Origin: JBHJGM01 sp964405825
GTDB lineage: Bacteria; Verrucomicrobiota; Verrucomicrobiia; Opitutales; JBHJGM01
NCBI GenBank assembly: GCA_964405825.1
Contig: CAYOPI010000009.1
Coordinates: forward strand, 4,916-68,915
Reading direction: 5' to 3'
Length of the DNA: 64,000 nt
Positions 16,387 through 25,337 of the stretch are shown one piece after another (the stretch's first letter is position 1; each line of letters starts with the position of its first letter). The translations under genes were made by a program, and so were the position numbers. The notes beneath the pieces were generated by a model. The model was given only the letters and a program-made list of their open reading frames with translations. It was not told where the DNA came from and made no database searches.

Positions 16387-19300
16387 ATGCCCGCATCCAC
16401 ACGTTCTACCAGCCGTGGTGACTTGCTCCCACGGTTCCGTTCCCTCTTCAGCACGGCCACGGCCTTTGTCATCGGTCTGGGCCTCGGCCTGACGCTCCTC
16501 CCGAGCAAGGCATCGGCGCAGCCAGACGTGGTGATCAACCAGAACCTCTATCCAGGCGGCTTTCCCAACGTGACGCAGATTCCGGGGGCTTACCTGGGCG
16601 GACCGGTGCGCCGGATGCAGGGACGCACGGCCGTGCTCTTTTACCACAACGGCTACGTGCTTTCGACGCCCGAGGTGCCCTCCAGCCTGGGCGGGTCGGA
16701 CTTCAACATCCGCATCTTCGACCTGTCCAACCTGGGCAACGGCTCCAACGCCGACGCCGCGGGTCATCCCAACGACCGCAACCTCAACGGGGTGCGGATC
16801 GTGGCCGGGGACGACGGGGTGCTGGGCGACGGCTCGGCCGGATTCCAGGCGCACGGTTCGATGAAGAACGGACCGGTGGCGCTTTCGGGCGCCTGGCGGC
16901 AGCGTTTCTGGTTCAACGAGGTGGGCAACAACTGGCACGTCTGGCGCGGGGACAACTGGAGCAACGACTTCCGCAACGAGCTGGGCTTTGCCAACAACGA
17001 CCCGGTCGATGAGATCGTCGGGCACATGCACATTCTGGGCAGCCGCGGGGCGCTCTTTTCGCCGTACTACGCGCGGGCCTGGTGGTCGTATGGTTCGGTC
17101 TCCGGCAACGCCGACCTGCTGATCAACGGCCAGCAGGTGGCCGAATGGGACCACCTGGGCCAGACCGGCGTGGTCTCCCACCCCTTCATCATCGGCAACC
17201 TGCTGATCATGGCGGCCGACCAGAGCCGCACGGGCATTGCCACCTACGACATTTCCGACCCGAGCAATCCGGTGCTGCTGGACGTGCTCAACGAGGGCAA
17301 CATCGGCAGTTACTGGCCGGAGGTCTGGGGGCACTACGTGGTCTTCGGCAAGCGCGGCGAGGACCACGGGCTGCAGATGGTGGACTTCTCCGACCCGAGC
17401 GATCTGAAGCTCACGCGCGAGATTCGCACGCCCTACAGCGCGGCCTTTTACCAGCACTTCCAGGACGAGTACTGTTTCTTCGGGCCCTTCAAGGTCGACA
17501 TGAACACGGGCGAAATCGTGCTGCAGCTCGACGCCCAGCGGGGCAACAACGACGGCCTGGATTATCCGACCAGCGACCCGCGGCGCAACCCGACCGAGTA
17601 CAACCTCAACGGTTCGCAGTCCTCGCTGATTCTGGGTAACCTCTGGCTCAACGGGGGCGCGGGCAACACCCAGGGCATCGCCATCTGGGCCCACCAGGCC
17701 GAGCCCGACACGCGCCCGCCCTTCCCGGCTTACCACATTCCCCGCGACGGGCAGACCAACTACCCCCTGGGCGGCTATCCCCTGAACAACCCGATGGGCC
17801 CGGCCATCACCGTGCTCATCCACGAGACCCTCGAGTCGTCCACCATCAACAGCCAGACCGTGCAGGTGCGACCCGTCGGCGGCGCGCAGCTGGACTGCAC
17901 GCTGAACTTCTCGATGAACGACTTTCTGACGATCGTGCCGCGTGAGCCGCTGCAGCCCAACACGACCTACGAGGTGCGCCTGGCCGGTATTGAGGACGCC
18001 GCCGGCAACGCGATGGAGCCCTACGTTTTCAGCTTCTCCACCGGCAGTTCGGTGGCGGGCAACCAGCCTCCGGTGATCAACGACTTTGACGCCGACCTGC
18101 CGGTGGCCAACCCGAACGACACCGTCACCTTCACCGTGTCGGCGACCGACCCGGAGGGTGAGACGCTCGAGTACAAGTTTGACTACGGCCAGGGCAGCGC
18201 GAGTTCGGGCTGGCAGCCCGGCAACACCGCCAGCTTTGCCTACGACAGCGTGGGCCGCTTCAACGCGACCGTGCAGGTGCGCGACGCCAGCGGCCGTGTC
18301 TCCACGATGCGCCGGCCCGTCGGCGTGGTCGAACCGTTCACCGTGCTCAACCACACCCGCAGCACCCCGATCGTCTGCGACGTGGTCAACGGGCTCTTCA
18401 TTACCGTCAACCCGGACAACAACTCGGTCACGGCGGTGGACATCAGCACCGAGAGCGTGGTCTACGAGGTACCGGTGGGGCTGGACCCGCGTTCGCTGGC
18501 CCTGGACGCCATGGGCAACCTCTGGGTGACGTGCTTTGACGGCGACCAGATCGACATTCTCAACGCCGCCACCGGCAGCAAGCTCAACCAAATCGACCTG
18601 AGCTACGGCGACCATCCCTACGGTGTCGCCTCCAGCCCCGACGGGCTGACGATGTACGTCACCCTGCACGGCAGCGGACAGCTCAAGCGCTTCGACGTGG
18701 CCTTCCAGACGGAGACCGGCTCGGTCGACCTGGGCCCGACCGCCCGCGCCATCGCGGTCAAGGGGGACGGTTCGGCGGCCTACGTCACGCGTTTCATCTC
18801 CGAGGGCCTGCACGGGGAGGTGTGGAAGGTCAACCTGAGCACCTTTGCGCTGGAGACCACCATCCCGCTGCTGGTGGACCCGGGCGTGATCGACCTGGAG
18901 ACCGGCAACAGCACGACCGAGCAGATCGGCGACAGCGACTTTGGCGGACGCGGGGTGGTCAGCTACCTGGCCAGCATCACGATCTCCCCCAACGGCCAGA
19001 AAGCCTGGGTGACAGGCAACAAGTACAACGTGCAGCGCGGTCTCTTTGCCGACGGCAACCTGCCCAACGAGGTCAACACGGTGCGCGCGGTCGTCTGCGA
19101 GATCGACCTGGCGACGGACTTCGAGAACATCCCCGACCGCCGCGACGTCGACAACAGCGCCTCGCCCAAGGCGGTGGTCTTTTCGCCCTGGGGCGACTAC
19201 GCCTTTGTCGCGCTGGAGGGCAACAACCAGGTCGCCGTTTACGACACCCTGAAGGTCTCGGCCAACGCCGGTCTGGCCACGGTCACGCGCCTGGGCACGG

Positions 19301-22005
19301 ACCCGACCCCCGAAGGCGAAGGGGTCAACCCGAACTACCCGACCAAGGAAGGCCTGGCGCCGCAGGGGCTGTGCTTTGACCCGCTCACGGGCAAGCTCGC
19401 CGTGCACGCCTTCATGAGCCGTTCGATGACGATTTTCGACGTCAGCGCGCTGATCGACCGGGCCGACATCAACGCGCCGGCCACGGCGGTGGAAACGGTC
19501 ACCGGAACCGACGTGCTCGCGGCCGACGTGCTGATCGGCAAGCAGATCTTTTACAATGCCGAAGACCTTCGGATGGGCTCGCAGGGGTACATCACCTGCG
19601 CGACCTGTCACGTGGACGGCGGCCACGACGGGCGCACCTGGGACTTTACCGACCGCGGCGAAGGCCTGCGCAACACCACCGACCTGCGCGGACGCAAAGG
19701 CACCGGTCACGGCAACGTGCACTGGAGCGGCAACTTTGACGAGCTGCAGGACTTCGAGAACGACATCCGCGGTTTCTTCGGGGGCACGGGCTTCCTGACC
19801 GATCCGCAGTTCGCAGCCACCAGCAACACTCTCGGCGCACCGAAGGCCGGTCTGAATTCCGAACTCGATGCGATGGCCGCCTATGTGGCCTCCCTCAACG
19901 AGACGACGTATCCGCGCAGCCCCTACCGCAACGCCGACGGCACGATGACGCCCGAGGCGATCGTGGGCAAAGCGATCTTCAATCAGCTCAACTGCGTGGA
20001 CTGCCACGCGGGCTCGGACTTCACCAACAGCACGCTCGGCACGGCCACGCTGACGGATGTGGGCTTCATCAAGACCGGCTCGGGCGGACGCCTCGGCGGA
20101 ACGCTGACCGGCATCGACACGCCCACCCTGCTGGGCCTGTGGGACAGCGCGCCGTACCTGCACGACGGCTCGGCGCCCACCCTGCACGACATCTTTGCCA
20201 CGACCGGCTCGACGCGGGCACCGGGCGGCACCTCGTATCAGGCCGAGAACGCCACGCGCGGCGGCAACACCAGCGTGCAGACCAATCCCATCCAGAGCAG
20301 CGTCCACAACCAGAAGATCTTTGGCCGCGAGGGCGGGTATGTGAACATGCGCAACGGCAACCTGACCTTCAACGTCGCTGGGGGCAGCGGCGGCGCGTCG
20401 CGTCTGATCATCCGCTACGGCGGCACCTTTGGACGCACGGCCACGATCCTCGTCAACGGCACCTCGCTGGGCAACATCACCCTGCCGGGCTGGGGCCGCA
20501 CCAACAACGTCGATAACCCGCCGCGGTGGATGTACGTCATCCTCGAGAACGTACAGCTAAACAGCGGCAACAACACCGTCCGGCTCAACCACCAGAACAT
20601 CAACGTCGACGAACTCTTCGTCTCCACCGCTGACGACCTGGCGCTCACCAGCGGCCACACCGTGGTCTCGACCCTTTCGTCGAGCGACTACGACGCGCTC
20701 ATCGCCTACCTGCAGCAGCTGGACGGACGCCCTGAAGACGGCGGCGACATCAACCTGCTGCCCAATGCGGTGGCCACGGTGACCCCAGGCACCATTCCCT
20801 ACGGCGATGGCTTCTACACCGTCGTGACCCTGGATGGTTCGGCCTCGATCGACTTTGATGGCACGCTGGCGGCCTACTTCTGGGACGCGCCCGGCGCGCA
20901 GTTCGTCAGCAGCACCACGCCGGCCTCGCCGATCGCCTACGTGGTCTACGACGGCTCGCAGACCCAGCCCGTCACCCTGACCGTGACCGACGCCGACAAC
21001 GCCACCGACAGCGACGTGCAGGAAGTCGTGGTGAACACACCCGGCGCAGGCGACCCTGGCTACGACGAGTTCAACAGCCAGGTGGTCTTTGAGGCCGAGA
21101 ACGGGGACTTCGGCGACCCAACGCTCTGGCTGACACAGAACGACGGCAACGCCTCCAACGGGCAGTACATCGAAGTCACCCCGGGCAACACGTCGACGGC
21201 CTCGCCGCCCACCGGCGCCGACAGCGTCGTAAGCTACCGCTTCAACATCAGCAACCCGGGCAACTATCACGTATGGCTGCGGGCGATCTCGCCGACGGGC
21301 TCGGCGGACTCGTTCTGGGTGCAGATGAACGGCGGCTCATGGATTCGCTTCAATCAGGTGGGCGCGGGGACCTCGTGGAACTGGCGCATCGTTCACGACA
21401 ACGCCGACAACAATATCGACGTGGTCTTTACCCTGCCGGCCGGTCCGAACGTGCTGACGATCGCCTACCGCGAGCCCGGCACGCTGCTGGACAAGATTGC
21501 CGTGGCCGGGATTGGCATCGGCTTTGACCCGCAGTCCCAGAACGGTGGACTCGGGCCGGATGAGAGCGTCTTCAACCCCGGCGGGCCGCCCACGACCCTG
21601 GCCAAGGCGACCTTTGACCTCTGGCTGACACGCGAGGGGATGAACCCCGAAACCGACGGGCCGCTCGACGTTCACGGCGGCGGCACGCTGCTGGAACAGT
21701 TCGCCGGTGGCCTGAGCGCGGGCGACAGCGTCATCCTGCAGGTGCGGGCCGAGCCCGACGCCACGCATATGAAATTCGTCATCGACCGCGTCCGCGCCGT
21801 CGAGGGGCTGACTGCCGTGCTCGAGTGCCGCGAGGACCTGATGACGGGCGACTGGGTGCCGGCCGACACCTACTACACCTTGCAGCGTGACCCGGTGGAG
21901 CCCGGCTTTGAGAAGTGGACCTTCACCCGAAACACGCCGCTGTCCGAAAGCCCGGAGACCGAGTACGTGCAGCTGGAGCTGACCCTGCAGGCCACCACCG
22001 AGTAG
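16387..22005 (+). CDS. 1872-residue secreted multidomain di-haem cytochrome with propellers and CBM-like modules
   Basis: A signal peptide (cleavage about ASA-QP, residue 44) is followed by: LVIVD-like propeller repeats (45-440), an Ig-like Big_5-type domain (about 442-555), a PKD-like domain (559-650), a YVTN/NHL-type beta-propeller (about 650-1050), and a di-haem peroxidase/MauG-like region with CATCH at 1071-1075 and CVDCH at 1203-1207. Then come LHDGSAPTLHDIF at 1258-1270 and a CBM6/35-like module at about 1284-1413, after which the cytochrome's final helix resumes (SSSDYDALIAYLQQLDG). A PKD-like domain (1455-1550), a second carbohydrate-binding-like module (about 1562-1715) and an unassigned C-terminal 150 residues end the protein. 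No PEP-CTERM or other anchor is seen. It probably acts outside the inner membrane on a polymer-bound substrate. No ribosome site precedes ATG 16387. Confidence 0.85.
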   Translation: MPASTRSTSRGDLLPRFRSLFSTATAFVIGLGLGLTLLPSKASAQPDVVINQNLYPGGFPNVTQIPGAYLGGPVRRMQGRTAVLFYHNGYVLSTPEVPSSLGGSDFNIRIFDLSNLGNGSNADAAGHPNDRNLNGVRIVAGDDGVLGDGSAGFQAHGSMKNGPVALSGAWRQRFWFNEVGNNWHVWRGDNWSNDFRNELGFANNDPVDEIVGHMHILGSRGALFSPYYARAWWSYGSVSGNADLLINGQQVAEWDHLGQTGVVSHPFIIGNLLIMAADQSRTGIATYDISDPSNPVLLDVLNEGNIGSYWPEVWGHYVVFGKRGEDHGLQMVDFSDPSDLKLTREIRTPYSAAFYQHFQDEYCFFGPFKVDMNTGEIVLQLDAQRGNNDGLDYPTSDPRRNPTEYNLNGSQSSLILGNLWLNGGAGNTQGIAIWAHQAEPDTRPPFPAYHIPRDGQTNYPLGGYPLNNPMGPAITVLIHETLESSTINSQTVQVRPVGGAQLDCTLNFSMNDFLTIVPREPLQPNTTYEVRLAGIEDAAGNAMEPYVFSFSTGSSVAGNQPPVINDFDADLPVANPNDTVTFTVSATDPEGETLEYKFDYGQGSASSGWQPGNTASFAYDSVGRFNATVQVRDASGRVSTMRRPVGVVEPFTVLNHTRSTPIVCDVVNGLFITVNPDNNSVTAVDISTESVVYEVPVGLDPRSLALDAMGNLWVTCFDGDQIDILNAATGSKLNQIDLSYGDHPYGVASSPDGLTMYVTLHGSGQLKRFDVAFQTETGSVDLGPTARAIAVKGDGSAAYVTRFISEGLHGEVWKVNLSTFALETTIPLLVDPGVIDLETGNSTTEQIGDSDFGGRGVVSYLASITISPNGQKAWVTGNKYNVQRGLFADGNLPNEVNTVRAVVCEIDLATDFENIPDRRDVDNSASPKAVVFSPWGDYAFVALEGNNQVAVYDTLKVSANAGLATVTRLGTDPTPEGEGVNPNYPTKEGLAPQGLCFDPLTGKLAVHAFMSRSMTIFDVSALIDRADINAPATAVETVTGTDVLAADVLIGKQIFYNAEDLRMGSQGYITCATCHVDGGHDGRTWDFTDRGEGLRNTTDLRGRKGTGHGNVHWSGNFDELQDFENDIRGFFGGTGFLTDPQFAATSNTLGAPKAGLNSELDAMAAYVASLNETTYPRSPYRNADGTMTPEAIVGKAIFNQLNCVDCHAGSDFTNSTLGTATLTDVGFIKTGSGGRLGGTLTGIDTPTLLGLWDSAPYLHDGSAPTLHDIFATTGSTRAPGGTSYQAENATRGGNTSVQTNPIQSSVHNQKIFGREGGYVNMRNGNLTFNVAGGSGGASRLIIRYGGTFGRTATILVNGTSLGNITLPGWGRTNNVDNPPRWMYVILENVQLNSGNNTVRLNHQNINVDELFVSTADDLALTSGHTVVSTLSSSDYDALIAYLQQLDGRPEDGGDINLLPNAVATVTPGTIPYGDGFYTVVTLDGSASIDFDGTLAAYFWDAPGAQFVSSTTPASPIAYVVYDGSQTQPVTLTVTDADNATDSDVQEVVVNTPGAGDPGYDEFNSQVVFEAENGDFGDPTLWLTQNDGNASNGQYIEVTPGNTSTASPPTGADSVVSYRFNISNPGNYHVWLRAISPTGSADSFWVQMNGGSWIRFNQVGAGTSWNWRIVHDNADNNIDVVFTLPAGPNVLTIAYREPGTLLDKIAVAGIGIGFDPQSQNGGLGPDESVFNPGGPPTTLAKATFDLWLTREGMNPETDGPLDVHGGGTLLEQFAGGLSAGDSVILQVRAEPDATHMKFVIDRVRAVEGLTAVLECREDLMTGDWVPADTYYTLQRDPVEPGFEKWTFTRNTPLSESPETEYVQLELTLQATTE

Positions 22006-22041
22006 CCGCCTGCGGTCAGGACACAGGAACGAGACCGACGA

Positions 22042-22779
22042 TCAACTCTCCTTCAGCGGGAAGGGCGGAAGCTTGTTGAAGGCTTCGGCGATGTACTGCT
22101 GGTACTGCACGCGCAGTTCCTGGATGTATGGGTCGCCGTCCTCGATGCGGCTCACGGTGATGGGCTGGAGGGTGTCGCGCCGATAGATGGCCACGTCCAG
22201 CGGCGGGCCTACCGTCACGTTCGAGCGCATGGCCGCCTCCAGGGAGATGAGCGCGAGCTTGGCGGCTTCGGCCAGGGTCATGTCCGGGCGCACCAGCCGG
22301 TCGAGGATGGGCTTGCCGTACTTGTTCTCGCCGATCTGGAAATACGGGGTGTCCTCGGAGTCCTCGATGAAGTTGCCCTGCGGGTAGATCATGAAGACGC
22401 GCTGGAGTTCGCCCTTGATCTGACCGCCGAGGATAAAGGTGGCCTCGGTCGAGAGGCCGGACTCCTTCATGGCCGGGGCGTGGCGCTGCTGCACCTCGCG
22501 GCTGATTTCGCCAAAGTACGTCGCCACCTCGAACATGAACTTGAAGCTGTTCAGGTTGGGCCGCCCGTCGGCGCTTTCCAGGTCGCGGCGCACCCGGTGG
22601 CAGACCTCCTGGGTGGTCGCCAGGCTGCCGGCCGAGAGCAGGATGAGCGAGCGGTCCGGCCCGGTTTCGAAGGTGTGCAGCTTGCGGTAGGCACTGACGT
22701 AGTCCACGCCGGCGTTGGAGCGCGTGTCGCCAGCGAAGACGATGCCCTCGTACAGTTCGATGGCCAGGCAGTAAGTCAT
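22042..22779 (-). CDS. anbu: Anbu-type bacterial proteasome homologue (peptidase)
   Basis: A 245-residue Ntn-hydrolase of the Anbu (ancestral beta subunit) family. It begins MTYCLAIEL, exposing Thr2 as the likely nucleophile after Met removal. FAGDTRSNAGVDYVS, LLSAGSLATTQ and FILGGQIKGE are the conserved beta-sandwich segments. Anbu self-assembles into ring or lock-washer oligomers; its substrates are unknown. The gene usually sits with an ATP-grasp protein, an alpha-E protein and a transglutaminase-like protease. None is here: it follows the MauE-like gene by 10 nt and ends a five-gene minus-strand operon. Confidence 0.9.
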   Translation of the reverse strand: MTYCLAIELYEGIVFAGDTRSNAGVDYVSAYRKLHTFETGPDRSLILLSAGSLATTQEVCHRVRRDLESADGRPNLNSFKFMFEVATYFGEISREVQQRHAPAMKESGLSTEATFILGGQIKGELQRVFMIYPQGNFIEDSEDTPYFQIGENKYGKPILDRLVRPDMTLAEAAKLALISLEAAMRSNVTVGPPLDVAIYRRDTLQPITVSRIEDGDPYIQELRVQYQQYIAEAFNKLPPFPLKES

Positions 22780-22789
22780 CAGCGGGGAG

Positions 22790-23263
22790 TCAGGCCGTTT
22801 GCGCCTCGGCGGTCAAGCGCTGCGGGACAGGCTCCGGCGCCTTTCGCAGACACCAGCCGGCCACCACCGCCATGGCGATCAGGGCGAGGTCGCGCAGGAT
22901 GGGCACCAGATACTCGCCCGTCTCCGCCGAGCCGCCGAAGCACCCGCAGGCGATGTCCAGCCCGCGGATCCAGGCCGAGGCGATCGCCCCCGTGAAGAAG
23001 ACCAGCAAGCCCCCCAGCAGGACCAGCGCGGGCAGTCGCCAGGGCCGCCAGAACAAGGCCAGCGCGCACAGGATCTCGAACGGCGGCAGGTACAGCGCGG
23101 CCAGCGTGCTGAGGGTGTGCGGGGTCAACTGGTAGGCGGCCACTTCCCCGGCGAACCGGGCCGGATCCAGCGCCTTGACGACCCCCGCGTACAGAAAGAC
23201 ACCCGCCAGCGCGACCAGGCAGAGCCAGCCCACCGAGAGCCGGATCACCGCGTTGCCTCCCAT
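22790..23263 (-). CDS. MauE/DoxX-like redox membrane protein
   Basis: A 157-residue integral membrane protein with about four helices and a CGCFGG cysteine motif near residue 106, as in MauE, which supports disulfide or thiol chemistry on exported proteins. Its start overlaps the rhodanese gene by 19 nt. With the periplasmic rhodanese and the DUF1573 protein it forms a set common in Bacteroidota and Verrucomicrobiota that is thought to act in thiol/sulfur handling at the membrane. The partner reaction is not evident from sequence. Confidence 0.8.
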   Translation of the reverse strand: MGGNAVIRLSVGWLCLVALAGVFLYAGVVKALDPARFAGEVAAYQLTPHTLSTLAALYLPPFEILCALALFWRPWRLPALVLLGGLLVFFTGAIASAWIRGLDIACGCFGGSAETGEYLVPILRDLALIAMAVVAGWCLRKAPEPVPQRLTAEAQTA

Positions 23264-23709
23264 GCCTCGTAGCCGCCGCGCAGCACGCGCACGTCCTCCA
23301 GCTGAAGTTCATCGATGAGGCGCGCGCGTACGTCGTCGGCGCGGTCGCACTGTTGGCTGCAATAGATGACCAGGCGCATCTGCGGCTCCCACCGGCCCAG
23401 AAAGTCCAGAAAAAGCGCGTCCCATTCGGTGTCGGTCAGGCGGACGGCCCCGTTCACATGGCCGGCGTCGAACTCCTCCTGGCTGCGCGCGTCGACCCAC
23501 AGCAGCGGCACCGACCCGTCCCAATCGGCGACCATGGCGACAGTCACCTCCCAGGGCTGCAGGGGGTTCGCCTCGGTGATGGCGCCGGGCTCGGGCGCAG
23601 ACCACGCGATCGCCTCGCGGTGCAGGAGACCGTTGAGCGCCGCTGGCACCAGCGGCAGCAGCACCAGCGCCGTCACCCGCGCCCAGAAACGTTTGCCGGA
23701 GGCAGTCAT
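23245..23709 (-). CDS. Membrane-anchored rhodanese-like protein
   Basis: A 154-residue protein with an N-terminal membrane or signal segment (residues 10-28) and a single rhodanese domain from about 50 to 154. The segment WVDARSQEEFDAGHVNGAVRL is the typical core, and VIYCSQQC places the active cysteine at C117. Rhodanese domains carry a persulfide and transfer sulfane sulfur, or act as redox sensors. The N-terminal segment suggests the domain is periplasmic. ATG 23709 lies 10 nt after the DUF1573 stop. It is coupled to the MauE-like gene downstream. Confidence 0.85.
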   Translation of the reverse strand: MTASGKRFWARVTALVLLPLVPAALNGLLHREAIAWSAPEPGAITEANPLQPWEVTVAMVADWDGSVPLLWVDARSQEEFDAGHVNGAVRLTDTEWDALFLDFLGRWEPQMRLVIYCSQQCDRADDVRARLIDELQLEDVRVLRGGYEAWEATR

Positions 23710-23719
23710 GCGGGTCCCT

Positions 23720-24481
23720 CTACCGCACGACCACGTACATCGAAACGCGGTGGGCCTTGCCGTCGGGACCGGCGGCGGTGACCTCGATCTTGCCCGCGCC
23801 GCGGCTGAGTTCGCCCTGCGGGGTGATCTCCAGCGCGTAGGCCTGAGGCGCGTCGTCTTCGGCGGCGGTTGTGGTGGCATCGCCGGTGGTTTCGGCCTGA
23901 GTCCGGGCTTGCCCGGCGGGCGAGCCGACCGGCACCAACTCGGCGGTGAAATTGGGGTTGAACGAGCGCACGGAGGTCACACGCAGATCGGACTCCGGAT
24001 GCACGGAGATGTTCGCGCGTTTGGGCCCCATGGTCTCACCGCTCTGGCGCAGCCACAGCAGGGTGGCCGGCTCGATGATCAGCGGCTGCGGAATCTCAAC
24101 CTCCAGGGCCAACTGGATGGACCCGGTGTTGGGCACGTCGGTGCGGACCATGGCGGTCTTGACCTGGCGTCCGCTGCGCGAGCCGAAATCAAACTTCAGG
24201 GTGATGGCGCCGGACTCACCGGGGCCGTAGGTCTTGCCTGCGTCGGTGTCGGCCGCCGTGCAACCGCAACTGGTGCGCACTTCCTCGACCTTGACGGGAT
24301 GGTCGTAGGTGTTGGTGAAGCGGAAAACGGCGGTGGCGGAGGTGTCGCCCAGCACGACCGGCGGGGTGATGCGGGTCTCCTCAAAATCCAGCTTGGCCTG
24401 CAGCGGCAGGGCGGTCAGCGCAAGCAGGCCGGCCCCGAGTGCTTTAACGCGCTGATTTTTGAAAAAGATGGCGTTTCTCAC
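23720..24481 (-). CDS. Exported DUF1573 protein
   Basis: A 253-residue protein with a signal peptide (ALGAGLLALTALPLQA, cleavage before KLDF) and an N-terminal DUF1573 Ig-like domain containing the family's CGCT motif (VRTSCGCTAA). The second half, with a Thr/Ala-rich insert, is less conserved. The likely start is GTG 24481, which gives a clean signal peptide but overlaps the 3' end of the PEP-CTERM gene by 38 nt in another frame; GTG 24487 is an alternative. DUF1573 proteins are exported and of unknown function. The two motif cysteines could be a target of the thiol-active neighbours. Confidence 0.8.
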   Translation of the reverse strand: MRNAIFFKNQRVKALGAGLLALTALPLQAKLDFEETRITPPVVLGDTSATAVFRFTNTYDHPVKVEEVRTSCGCTAADTDAGKTYGPGESGAITLKFDFGSRSGRQVKTAMVRTDVPNTGSIQLALEVEIPQPLIIEPATLLWLRQSGETMGPKRANISVHPESDLRVTSVRSFNPNFTAELVPVGSPAGQARTQAETTGDATTTAAEDDAPQAYALEITPQGELSRGAGKIEVTAAGPDGKAHRVSMYVVVR

Positions 24482-25160
24482 AACCACGAGACTGAAGGAC
24501 AACCGCGACAAAGGCAATACAGCCTCCCAGCAATCCAAAGGTCGAGGGTTCAGCGATGGCCCCGGCCGCAATCGCCTGGCCTGGCACGCTTTCGTAGGCA
24601 AAGTCCACCAGCGTGGCGCCGTCACCCAGGACAATCGGACGACCCGGGTTGAAGTCCATTTGGACCCAGCCGTAGTGCACCTGTTCCCCGATCGGGAACT
24701 CCGCTCCGAAAAAGCCGCGCTGGTTGGTCCAGGGCCCTGAGGGCACGATGATCGGCGGCTGGGGCGGCTCGACCGGCAGGGCCAGGAACTGGTAGCTGAC
24801 AAACTGCTGCAGCGTTGCGCTTGACCATTGCAGGGAATCCTCCAGCTCCGGCGTGTCCGGCCCGATTACCTGACCCCGATCCAGAACGCCCACCACGCCA
24901 GCCAGGTTGCCGGCAGAGCTGGAGAGGACACGCGCGTTGACACCGGGCCTGAGAAAGAAGCCCGAGAACTGCTGGAGCGTGAACTCGGTCGTACCGTTGC
25001 CATCGAGGTCGAGGTCGAACTCGGCCACAAAGACATCGCCGTCGCTCTCCAGGCCGGGCACCACTTCGTCCAGCAGGCCGCTGTAGACGATCCCGGCCGG
25101 CAGCGATGCAGGCAGGGCGAGGCCCAGAAGTGTCAGCAAGGCAAGGCAGGGGAATTTCAT
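24444..25160 (-). CDS. PEP-CTERM sorted surface protein
   Basis: A 238-residue secreted protein. It has an N-terminal signal peptide (LLTLLGLALPASLPAG) and a C-terminal PEP-CTERM sorting signal: AEPSTF, a hydrophobic helix, then a basic Arg/Cys/Lys cluster. Exosortase is expected to cleave it during surface or EPS-associated anchoring; the exosortase gene is not in the window. The passenger resembles LEPR-XLL-type PEP-CTERM proteins in length and composition (acidic, beta-rich, with DLDLDGNGTTEF) but has no known enzymatic motif. It is the first gene of the operon ending in anbu and is divergent from imuA. Confidence 0.85.
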   Translation of the reverse strand: MKFPCLALLTLLGLALPASLPAGIVYSGLLDEVVPGLESDGDVFVAEFDLDLDGNGTTEFTLQQFSGFFLRPGVNARVLSSSAGNLAGVVGVLDRGQVIGPDTPELEDSLQWSSATLQQFVSYQFLALPVEPPQPPIIVPSGPWTNQRGFFGAEFPIGEQVHYGWVQMDFNPGRPIVLGDGATLVDFAYESVPGQAIAAGAIAEPSTFGLLGGCIAFVAVVLQSRGCEKRHLFQKSAR

Positions 25161-25258
25161 GCGAAGGCATCCATATCATGGTGTCATCAAGGTTAAGGCC
25201 AGCGTCATCGCCGGCTGACTGATGAAATTAGCCATTCTTGAAAAAGGTGAAGCGGAGC

Positions 25259-25287
25259 TTGAAACAGTGAACATTTGTACCTATATT
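25259..25287 (+). promoter_or_regulatory. Sigma70-type promoter of the imuA-imuB-dnaE2 cassette
   Basis: TTGAAA (25259-25264) and TATATT (25282-25287) each match the consensus at five of six positions and are exactly 17 bases apart. Transcription would start near 25294. This places the upstream GTG 25290 before the transcript and makes ATG 25338 the imuA start. Confidence 0.65.
25268..25281 (+). promoter_or_regulatory. Candidate LexA operator inside the imuA promoter spacer
   Basis: The bases TGAACATTTGTACC contain GAAC-N4-GTAC, seven of eight positions of the GAAC-N4-GTTC core used by Bacillus-type LexA. It lies wholly between the -35 and -10 boxes, where a bound repressor would block RNA polymerase. 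A TGTTC-N4-GAACA motif has been reported for Verrucomicrobia; only one half-site of that form (GAACA) is present, so the match is suggestive. Confidence 0.45.
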
Positions 25288-25337
25288 GAGTGGCATTCCC
25301 TCCGATTCCTTTCCCCCTAAAGCCCTCCAGAACAAAG

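Noticed and set aside
16306..20307. A 1333-codon open frame on the minus strand opposite the giant cytochrome gene
   Set aside because: Its composition (Val/Ala/Arg/His/Gly-rich) is the mirror of a GC-rich coding strand, with no recognisable domain; the plus-strand gene has a signal peptide and clear motifs.
25290..25337. Longer imuA start at GTG 25290
   Set aside because: It lies at or before the predicted transcription start of the promoter at 25259-25287.
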